Below, one piece after another: positions 52,098 through 61,600 of a stretch of 64,000 bases of DNA. This stretch comes from Strigamia acuminata (taxonomy: Eukaryota > Arthropoda > Chilopoda > Geophilomorpha > Linotaeniidae): contig OX442320.1 of assembly GCA_949358305.1 (NCBI GenBank), positions 6,836,259 to 6,900,258 of the forward strand. Direction: 5' to 3'. The notes below the pieces were generated by a model that did not search any database, was not told where the DNA came from, and worked only from the letters and a program-made list of their open reading frames with translations. The number at the start of each line of letters is the position of its first letter. The first letter of the stretch is position 1. Made by a program: the position numbers and the translations under genes.

Positions 52098-53104
52098 ATG
52101 GCGGGAGTGTTGGCGCTTGGACCTGGGAGAAGAGAATGTAGATTTCAGAATTTATACAAAAAGAAGGGACCTTCGTGGAGAGAGAAGTTTTATAAGGTGA
52201 GATAAAGTGTTGGTTGGTGCATTGAAAGTGTTTTCGAGCAATGACAAAAGAGGATTTGAAGTGTAAATGACGTGTACACGTGTATTGCCGCTTCGCTTTA
52301 TCGTGTTTTCGCGGGTTTTTTTGTTATTGTTGTTGTTATTTTTAAAACAGAGATGCGCCGAACGGTTAAAGACATCCAGGGAAACCGAAGTGAATCGACA
52401 CCGAGCCGCCGTGTGTTTCCCGCGGTCGTCGTCGCCGGAATTGAAAAATGTTGTTCGCAAACTAATGAATGAAGAATGGTTTTTATTCGTTCGCGATGAC
52501 GTCGACGCTGGTTTCTCCGAATTCGACTCGCCGGATTTCCAGGAAAGCAAATTTATGGAAGAAATCGAAAACGAGCTGAGATCTGCTGGTGATAACAGAA
52601 TTTATAAGAAATAAACAAAAGAGAAACAATTCTTACAAATTTAAATTTATTTTTTTGTTTTCCAGAAGAGGAAATGATTGTGCAGGAATTTGAGAAAGTC
52701 TCCCTGGCAGAAACATCCGTAATAAACACTTCTTTCGAAATGACGTCGATTTTGTGCCCCGTTTGCCAAATGTGAGATTTTATATCGAATAATTAATGGC
52801 TAATATTAATTATTTTTTTAAAAATATGTTTAGAGAAAAGTTAACGCGCTTGAATTCGTCCATTTCGTGTGTATGTGGCGCTGAAATTCGCAACGATGTG
52901 GGGTTTTCCTTGAAATTTATCGATCTTAATTATATATTCATTAATTATGTATTTTAGAAGTTAACAATAAGGGATTTCCACGCGCAATTAACAGAAATCC
53001 TTCAACTACACAATTCGTCGTGTGAATCTGATCTCTATTTCAATTCTCAATCGGGTCAACTATTTATGTTTTGTCAAGTAAGATTGTCAATTGTTAAAAT
53101 ATAA

Positions 53105-53135
<31 letters not shown>

Positions 53136-53166
53136 GAGCTGCAACTTTAATTGGACCATTATGTAA
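52098..53166 (+). CDS. RPAIN: RPA-interacting protein (RPAIN-like), zinc-finger nuclear import factor
   Basis: RPAIN binds replication protein A and carries it into the nucleus. Exons: 52098-52196, 52351-52588, 52666-52771, 52834-52897, 52958-53077, 53137-53166 (TAA), giving about 218 residues (human 219). Phases close without error. The N-terminus has a basic stretch and LYKKKGPSWREKFYK, like human LYKLVGSPPWKEAFRQ. The middle is acidic and helical. The C-terminal zinc region has LCPVC, then SCVCG, then NSSCESD and FCQSC, matching the order LCPVC / VCQCG / HCPH / CLAC in human RPAIN. The exon 4 donor (GAT before GTGGGG) is weak but the only one that keeps phase. Identification is from remembered family sequence. 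Confidence 0.85.
53106..53134. repeat. (TTTA)n microsatellite
   Basis: Seven tandem units forming most of the last intron of the RPAIN-like gene, just before its acceptor. Confidence 0.9.
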
Positions 53167-53230
53167 CAGCTGCGTGACGACTCCCCCAATTTCTTAATCA
53201 GAAATAAATTAATCAATGTACATTATCTCG

Positions 53231-53236
53231 AATAAA
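53231..53236 (+). terminator. RPAIN-like polyadenylation signal AATAAA
   Basis: Canonical hexamer 65 bases after the stop codon, inside a short AATAAATAAA run. The 344 bp that follow, up to the NOS start codon, hold no gene and probably contain the NOS promoter. Confidence 0.6.
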
Positions 53237-53579
53237 TAAATAAAAAATTGATTGTTATTTATTATTTTTCTTATCCGTTTCTTGGAAATACCTGTTTATA
53301 CTTCCTCAATGCTCGGTGACATCATTTTATTATCTAACTTTACTGCAAAGCATCTGGAATAAAAAAGAGTTAACCTTTCTGTGTATTTTAAAGGGATGTT
53401 CCCGTTTCCTCCGTTTTCCCCAACCCATAATTATTACCTGGTGACTAGTGAAGGGAAATTCCGTGAACTTAACACTTGGTATCAAATAACTATTTTGTCA
53501 CGTGATCATTTCAAACACTATTTAAACTAATACTGCACTTCCCAACCGCTTAATTGTGAGTTTGAAGTGCTGATAAATC

Positions 53580-55248
53580 ATGGTGAGATCTAAATGTGTC
53601 CGGAATTTGTAAAATCTTTCAAACTTTACCGTATTTTAGGCCGATCCAAGCCGCTGCCCCTTTCTAAATTCGTCCGCAAGCCGCGCAATCAGCTTGAAAA
53701 ACCCACAAACTGGCAAAGAGATAAACGATACTTTACACCAAACAGCCAAACAGGTACGAAAGTTTAAACTGTGGGATTTAACAACGATTTTTGACGAACG
53801 AAACGTGTGTATTAGGCCGTGCAATGCACCGATAAAGTGTGTACGGGGTCGTTGATGGCCGGCCAGTCGCGGTGCCGAGTTGAAGAAACTCCGCGATCGA
53901 AAGACGAAATGTGGGATCAAGCCAAGGATTTCCTCGACCAATATTTCTCCAGTACCGACAGGTAAGACTAACAACGAATATTTTACATTACGGAAATCAA
54001 TTCTTTTTATCTTAATTCAAAAGTTTGCAATCGCCCGAACATTTAAACCGCCTGGACGAAGTGCGCGAGCAAATAGACAAAGATGGCACCTACGATCCGA
54101 CGAAAGACGAGTTGATTTTCGGCTCGAAATCGGCCTGGCGCACCGCCGCCCGTTGCGTGGCCAGAATTCTGTGGAACACTTTAAACGTCCTCGATTTCCG
54201 TCACATAAAAACCGCTAAAGAAATGCTCGAATCTCTGTGCGAACACTTGGAATTCGCCACCAACGGCGGCAACATCAGATCGACTATTTCGGTCTTCCCG
54301 AAAAGAATCGCCGGACGGTCCGATTTCCGCTTGTGGAACCCGCTACTTCTCTGCTTCGCCGGCTACGAGCAACCGGACGGAAGTGTCATCGGCGATCCCG
54401 CCTTTGTCCAATTCACACAAGTGTGTCAAAGTCTCGGCTGGAAAGGAAAAGGCGGTCGTTTTGATGTTTTACCGCTCGTCGTGTCCGTGCCCGGAGAGGA
54501 GCCGCAATTTTTAGACATTCCTCCGGAACTTGCTCTTCAAATCCCTTTCTCGCACCCAGAGTAAGTAATCGAGTTTTTATTGAAATATCGTCAATTAAAT
54601 CGAATTTTTTTTTGCAGTTATGCTTGGTTCGCGGACATGGGGTTGCGCTGGTTCGCCATTCCGGCCGTTTCGGACATGCGCCTCGATCTGGGTGGTCTGG
54701 AATTCACCGCGACTCCGTTTAATGGTTGGTACACAGTGCCGGAAGTGGGAACCAGAGATCTGTGCGACCCTCATCGTTACAACGTGATCAAAGAGGTGGC
54801 GGAGAAAATGGGGCTTGACACAGAGTCCAACGATTCTTTGTGGAAGGATCGTGCTTTGATCGTGGTCAACCAGGCCGTAGTTCACAGCTACAGAGTAAGT
54901 TAAATGACATTTATTTCTTGTTTATGTTGGAATTTAATCGTTTTCCGTCGCGTTTAGGTTCAGGGAGTTACTATTGTTGATCACCACACAGTAGCTGATT
55001 CGTTTTTGAAGTTCATGGAACAGGAAAACAAAATGCGTGGTGGTTGTAATGCTGATTGGGTGTGGATTGTGCCGCCAATTGGTACCAATTTAGTCCCTAC
55101 GTTCCAACAGGATATGGTTAATTACAACCTTAAACCGAGCTACGAATATCAAGTAATAAAGTGATGCTGGCTTATATTTGTTCTGTTTTTTATAACGTTG
55201 GAATTTATCGTGTATTTGCAGGAAAGAGCGTGGAAACCCATTGAATAA
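53580..55248 (+). CDS. Nitric oxide synthase oxygenase domain without a reductase (432 aa)
   Basis: NOS oxygenases oxidise a guanidine to nitric oxide on a thiolate-haem with tetrahydrobiopterin. Exons: 53580-53582 (ATG only), 53640-53753, 53816-53961, 54024-54560, 54618-54894, 54958-55152, 55222-55248 (TAA). Seen: zinc-hook Cys43 and Cys48 (CTDKVC), haem-stacking Trp126, haem ligand Cys132 in WRTAARC, Glu309 in [10 protein letters not shown], Arg313, Trp395 in ADWVWIVPP, Phe408 and Tyr423. Spacing from Cys132 to Glu309, Trp395, Phe408 and Tyr423 equals that of human eNOS C184 to E361, W447, F460 and Y475, so the core has no indel. The protein ends at WKPIE, where vertebrate NOS continues to the calmodulin site and reductase. 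No reductase follows: SLC13 begins 93 bp on, convergent. Leu195, Cys198 and Phe279 replace Gln478, Arg481 and Tyr562 (rat nNOS numbering), which hold the substrate carboxylate. Introns and the N-terminal hook indicate an animal gene, not a bacterial contaminant. No frameshift is seen. Confidence 0.92.
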
Positions 55249-55341
55249 TGAAACTCGACTATGTTATTTTTTTTTTTTTATATGTACATGTAATTAGTAA
55301 AAATTGAGCATAATATTAATTCCACAATTGAATTGTTTGTT

Positions 55342-57920
55342 TTAATTGGTGGGAACACACTCCGTGATGTTTGGGATAATCTTTTCCACGGCCCAATGTG
55401 GATATTCATTTAAATTGAACATGTAGACTCCTAATGTGTTGATCATAAGAACGAGAATAGCTAAACTCACGAATTTCGTGACAATACCTGGTTTCAACTA
55501 TAATAAATTTTAAAAAATTAATAATAATAATTAAAATAATTTTATTGTTTTAAATTACCATGTCCGTTGTTGTCAATCCACACACTTCAAATATGAGTGC
55601 ATTTGGAGGAGTTGACACTGGCAAAATGAAGGCGAAAGAACAAGCTAAAGTTGCCGGTAACATCAAATAAATTGGATGAACGTGGAGGCTTTCCGACTTT
55701 GAAAAATAGACATAAAAATCAACCCTGGAAGCCTGACTCGAAGCACTTTGCAAATTTACCATATCGCTTAAAACAGGCATTAAAATGGTGGCTGCGGCTG
55801 CGTTGCTGGCTACTTCCGTTATGAAGGAAGCCGCTATCGCTAGAATAGTTATCACAGCAACAGGTGGTAAAGATGATAGCACAGTTAAATTAGCGCCCAC
55901 TAATTTGGATAAACCTGAAGCCTGATTAAATAAAGGGGGAAAAAATAAACAAATGGACAAAAAAATAATTTTAATAATAGAATAACCTTCGAACCATCGG
56001 CCAAAGCGTATCCACCGCCCATCAATAAAAGTATTCCCCACGGTAGTTTCTTTTGCACTACCGACCAAGGCAACGCACGAGGTGGTGGATTAGTCTCGCT
56101 GCAATCTAGTTAGAGTAATAAAAACTAAGTTTAACATTTAAAATTTAGACGTAAATTTTTATTTTTACCACAGCAGAGAAAATCGAGTCGTGACGGAACA
56201 GCGAACATGAGGAAAACTATGCCGATACCAGCAACAGAGTCTTGGATGAAACTTTAACGAGAAATTTAAATTAAATTTAAGTTATAATTACGGATTATTA
56301 TTCTACCCTGATGGTAGGAACGATGACCATCCTGGAATGAATTCAGGCCGTCGGAAAAACCAAAGCAAAACAAGAATTGTGAACAGAACGAGTATGATCG
56401 TTTGATGAAAACTTGAGATTAAAATTGCGCTTTAATTTTAAAACACGACTGAATTATCGCATGTTTATACTTCATGGGACCCAGTTCCTTGTACTGGCGC
56501 TTGATGAGGTTCTTGACACGCACCCCACTTTCTTTATTTGTTGATTCACACCTGAAAATAGCTGAAGGTAATTAGAGCTGTCAACTTTGGTGATAAAGTG
56601 ATAATACAGTGATCGAGGTCCGAAAAAAGCAATTTGCAGCCAAAACCAGGTGAAAATGAGGCACAATACTGCGCATGGAATTTGAAATAACATCCAAGTA
56701 GCAAATGTAAGCCCTGTTTCCGCTCCCTGATACAATCTAATTTAGAATTAATCGAATGTTTAACTGTAAAAACATAAAAACAAACAATAACATACGTTGA
56801 CATGTATTCCATAAGCACCAAATTTGGACCTGTTCCTGTCGTCGTCGTTGAACCGCCGAAATTAGACGCATAAGCCATGGCTATTAACGTGCATTTGCGA
56901 TACTGTTGCATTTTATCAGCCACTGATGCTCGGCGCGTCATTGACTCCGGTAATATGATGGTCGTTTCAGGTTCTTGGGCACACCTGTGTGAAGAATCAC
57001 TGTTTATATTTTTAGAAATAAACATATTTATGTATATTTGTGTTACTGAGCATCGGTTTGAGTTTCTACAACTGTGCAATCGTTCTTAACGCCTGCAATA
57101 AACACGCGGAACGTTATTAGGGGATTTATTTGTACGTCAATCTTACCGTTCGTCTCCATCATGATAGTTTCGGTTGCGTTTTCATCTACTTCGAGGCTGG
57201 TTGAGAGTTCTTGTAAAATACATTCCACTATGGGGATCATTAACGATGTAGCTGCTGTGTTGCTGATCCACATTGACAAGAATGCAGTTGTGCACATGAA
57301 TCCAAGCATTAACCTTTACAAAACACAATAATCAGCTTTAAATGTGCAATCTTTATGACAACGGTAGGCTGTATATCTTATCAATTAAATGTCTAATTAA
57401 TTTATTGACCATTTGGGTGTTGTGCCAGCTAGAAGCAAAATTCTGAGTGCAATACGTCGATGAAGATCGCAGTGTTCAATAGCAATTGCAGCTGTGACCC
57501 CTGCGAACATCATGAGGTTACTTTCCTGCAAAACAAATCAAATGTCAATCCAAAAATCGAGTTTTATAAGTGACATTTTGTTTCACATTACTTTCATGTA
57601 ATTCTGGCCGACTTTACTCGACGGTAAAATGCCAAAAATTGGAAAAAGAACTATGGGCAAAAGAGAAGAGACAGCCAAAGGCACCGCTGACGTAACCCAA
57701 TAAATTGTGACCAGTAGAACAACATACCCGCATCTTGATTCCTAATTAAGTGGAAAAAATGTTCCATTTTGCATGTTTTTCATTTATTTTTTTTTTAGAT
57801 TTAAATTAAACTTACCGGGGTTCCACCAGCGAAGATCAACGGCAGGAGGAGAAATGGAGTGATTAAAACAACAATTTGCCGCCATCGTCGAACTGCTCGT
57901 GTCCAAAGCAAACTTAACAT
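55342..57920 (-). CDS. SLC13-family sodium/di- and tricarboxylate cotransporter (581 aa)
   Basis: SLC13 proteins (NaDC/NaCT; Indy in flies) are plasma-membrane carriers coupling sodium to succinate or citrate uptake. Fourteen exons in transcript order: 57920-57816, 57741-57592, 57525-57410, 57313-57147, 57092-57047, 56984-56796, 56736-56608, 56551-56471, 56411-56307, 56251-56169, 56105-55987, 55921-55760, 55696-55559, 55497-55342. Phases are continuous. Signatures are the two Ser-Asn-Thr/Ala sodium and substrate motifs (SMWISNTAATSLMIPI and EVASNAAAATILMPV), TTTTGTGPNLVL, VPWGILLLMGGGYALA-like LPWGILLLMGGGYALA, and LPVSTPPNALIF. Many hydrophobic segments suit an 11-13 TM carrier of normal length. 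The donor at 56608 was chosen over a later in-frame reading because only it restores frame and leaves a 56-nt intron. The 63-nt intron 55759-55697 is stop-free; removal gives the gapless family alignment. Nitrate-type or sulfate substrates cannot be excluded. Confidence 0.9.
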
Positions 57921-58669
57921 GTTGTATCTTATCTTTGCAACTTTTTTTGTGGACAAAGTCGGTCTGGTCTTTCACTAGTTGAAAAAACTACGTCACGCTT
58001 AATTTGTTTTAAATTAAATAGATTCAGTTGCGTAATTCGTTCGAAGGTCAGCGTGGAAAGCGAGTTTTGGTGGTGGAGACATAGGTATGGAAAAAACTAA
58101 TCTGGGCTGATTGCGCGCTGATCTTCGTTTGGCACATAAGGAGTGAATTGATATTATGAAATAGCTGGAACTTTGTGGTTTAAAAAAAATTAAAAAAAGA
58201 TATGAGTGGCACGCGGGGAAGCCCAACTCGAAGCACCCCTGTGTACTTATCACCTGATAAAAAGAAAATTGATTGTGTGGAAAAGGATTGCATAACTTGT
58301 TATTTATTAGCGATTTATTTGGTATTTGTCAAGAAAATGTGGTCATTTCTAGGAATTCTTGTATCTTTGGTTCGTGGAAGGATTTTTAATTAGTTTTTGT
58401 AGGGATTACGTAGAAAAATATATTGATTTTTTTTTAAACAACATTTTTAAATAGATTTTGTAGTTTGATAATGAATAAAATAAAAAATTGTTTTCGATTT
58501 ATGATTCTGTAAACTAAAACTAAAAGTTCGGGTTTTTTCCACTAGCTGGCGGTATCGTACGGGTGGTTTGATTCACATACTTGTGACTTCCGGTATCATG
58601 TGCGAGCACAGCCGGGGTGGCGATCTGAAGTTATGATGAAACGGTTATTATTATAGTTTGGAAACTTCA
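57921..58669. promoter_or_regulatory. Divergent intergenic region between SLC13 and BLTP2
   Basis: The 749 bp between the divergent start codons must hold both promoters. A CRE-like CTACGTCACG sits near 57985. A small plus-strand ORF with a following polyadenylation signal occupies 58202-58484 and is listed separately. No TATA box is convincing. Confidence 0.45.
58202..58393 (+). CDS. Unrecognised small ORF, possible 63-residue membrane protein
   Basis: An ATG-initiated single-exon ORF. The N-terminus is Ser/Thr/Pro-rich (MSGTRGSPTRSTPVYLSPD), followed by a charged stretch with three cysteines and a hydrophobic segment (CYLLAIYLVF, then a Lys-Lys break, then MWSFLGILVSLV). AATAAA occurs at 58474-58479 and 58479-58484, about 80-90 bases after the stop. 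I do not recognise a family. It could be a real small gene, an exon of a larger gene whose other exons I cannot see, or chance. Confidence 0.3.
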   Translation: MSGTRGSPTRSTPVYLSPDKKKIDCVEKDCITCYLLAIYLVFVKKMWSFLGILVSLVRGRIFN

Positions 58670-61600
58670 ATGATGGTGTCAATTATTTATTTCATCTGTA
58701 TCTTTACCTTAATTTATATTGCCATAATATTGTGCGTAAAAATCGCGATCTGAACGAAAAATTGAATTTTTACTAATTTTTGTTTACATTTCTATTTTTT
58801 GTGCAGAGGATTTCCTCACATTTTGTCGTGGTTGTGCCACAGATACTTTCATATCTACGTTAGAATCGGACACATAGCTCTGTTCAACTTTGCCATTAGA
58901 AATATTTTGATCCGAATTAAAGGATTGGAAATTGTTATCGACTCCGTAGGATTAAAAAGCAGTTTAATCAACCGTACAATCAAGTATAAACAAATGATTT
59001 TATCAGTTTATTTTATTTTATTTTATTTTATTTATTGTTGATGCAGCAAAATATTGGTGCTCTACATCAGCGATGTTCGGGTGGAAATCCCGGATGTTTT
59101 AAACAGACCTTCGTTAAAGCGCGCAACTGAGGCATCGACGACGACGCCTGCGCCGTCAAAACTTCCAAGAAGCAACACTTTGCAGTCGGTTTTAATTTTA
59201 TCGCAGGTTAAATAAACAGAGAAATTATGGATTATAATTTATTTTTTACTAATGATTGATTATTTCAGTTGTTGGCTGTTCAGTTGGTTAATGTTAATTT
59301 AATCGTTTTACGGTTAGTTAAGGAAAGTTTGGTGCATGTCAATTTGCAAGAGATTAGTTTGGAAGGTTATTCGGAAGAAAAGTTGTATAATATTGTGTTA
59401 AATGTGATTAATGCAACGTGCAAGATTCTTCACTCGGTGGATAAAGTATTAAATTTGTTATTTTGTTGTTTTCTTTAATTTTTTTTTTAATTTTTTGATT
59501 ATTTTCACAGAATCAAACGTCGCAGCCATGTTTGGGTGAAATAGCATTTAGTCAAGTATTTTCTATCTCTCTCGACCCTAAGAATCTGAAATTGAAGGAA
59601 CTTTGTTTGCAAATACAACCCGAAATCACAATCACAGAAAGTAAATCTAAAATTACGATTTTTATTTTGTTGTAATTTTTAAAAAATGCTTTATATTTTT
59701 ACACACAATATTCCAGATATGATAAATTTATTATTCTCGCATACAACATTGAGTGATAAATCAACATCTACCGAGAAATTACCAGAAAACGATTGGATAA
59801 CGCAGATGTGGGAGAAAAGTCCGCCTGTAATTTCAATTTAAAATTGTTAAATTCTTTTATTCTTTAATTAATTCTTTAATTAATTCTTTAATTAATTTTT
59901 TGTCAGGTTATGAAAGCTGAAATGACATCGGTTAAAATCAAAATTGGTCATATGAGTCAACGGACTTTACAGTGTGCCGTGAAAAGCGTAAGGGCCGAGA
60001 CCGCAAAATCAGATAGAAACAGTTTACGCTTTTGCATCGAAGAAATGCAATTAAATAGTAACGGGACGAAAATGATCCAGTTGCATCAAGTGGCTCTACG
60101 TCTCGAGGTGCCCGAATAAATACATCCACCATGAAAGTGACATAAAATATTTTATTTTATTATTTTTAGTCCGAGGATGATGAATTGAAAACAGCTCTGC
60201 TTATGTCGTCATTACACTGTGATTTTCTGGAAGAGGTTGTTGAATATTGGCGATTACAGATTCCAGAGTCGCAAAAGAGCGTGAAATCGAAATCCGACAC
60301 GTCAAATTCGCTCCAAAACGTATTGTCAGTTGTTTTTTAGTTGTTTTGGAATATGTTTTTCATTTTAAAATTTATTTTGTCAGGTCGTTGTTACGGAATA
60401 AGAATGTTCGAAGTGTTGTGGACGTTAGAGATGTTCGTTTTTCGTTTCAATCCAAGTTAACTTCGCTTCCACTTCATGCCGGATGGACAAACACTCATGT
60501 ATCGGTTGAGTTTTTGTTTCTAGATAATGTGAATAGTAATTTATCGATTGCAAATATTCTTAGTCAATCTATTTTAAGGTTAGTTTATTTTATCTGTATG
60601 TGTTGATGTATGTTTTGATAATTTTGGTGTTTTTAGTTCTGAAGTGTTGTTGGAGGTTTGTTGGTGCAATGTCGGCAAAGTACCGTCGAATCAAACAAAG
60701 AAAACTCACTATTGGAACACGTTTTTGTATTTGGGAGTGTTTCTGTTTAAAGTGAGAAGTGAAAATGATTTTTTTTAGTGAGTAAATTGAAGATGTAAAT
60801 GTTTTTTTTTTTATTCTAGATATCGACGCACACTCATAGTATCAAAATGGAAGGAATGATGGACAATTTCCAATTGGAATTTTCGTCTATATTTGCGGAA
60901 TTTCTCGCCAAGCTATTAAAGTTAGTCGTATAAAGTTTGCTCACACAAAAAAAAAATATTTTAAATCATTTTATTTATAGAAATCGTAAACAAAATCCTT
61001 ATGAAATCCCTCAAGCCGAGGTCGATTCCAGACTAGAAAAATTCGAAATGATCAATAAACAAGTGACAACTAGAATAACATTAACAAATTGCAACTTATT
61101 CTGCGTTTCCAGCATGAAAGGTGCCACGAAACGAGGTTGAAAAAATACATTTCTAAATTTTGAATTCTTTTTGTAGTTTGCTTAATGTTGAGAATGGACT
61201 CCAACACTTTAGAATTGCAAGCAAATAAAGCATTTTTAGCCGTCGAGACGAGTAAAATCGCATGTTTCTTGCCGGATAAAGACGTAACTTGTTATTTATT
61301 GCGCTAATCATTTACATTTTAGTAATTTTAACCATTTTAACCATTTTTTTCTATCAGTTCTTCCCATGCGTGAAGTCTCTCGACGTTCGAAACGACGTGA
61401 TATGGACGTGCCAAATGCTCGCTGTCACTTATGAAAAGAAATCTCACGGTCTGAACATTCAATGGAGTAACCACATGTTATTTGCATGGAGCCATTGGAT
61501 ACATTTATCGGTTTGGCAGGTGGTGCAAGACATTAAACAGCTGAACGATGACATTCGACAAACATCGTTGCATCAGGAAACAATATCTAAACAAAACCCG

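Noticed and set aside
53580-55248. Bacterial contamination or horizontal transfer as the source of the oxygenase-only NOS
   Set aside because: Six spliceosomal introns, the animal-type zinc-binding N-terminus absent from bacterial NOS, and the neighbouring native genes argue for an animal NOS that lost its reductase.
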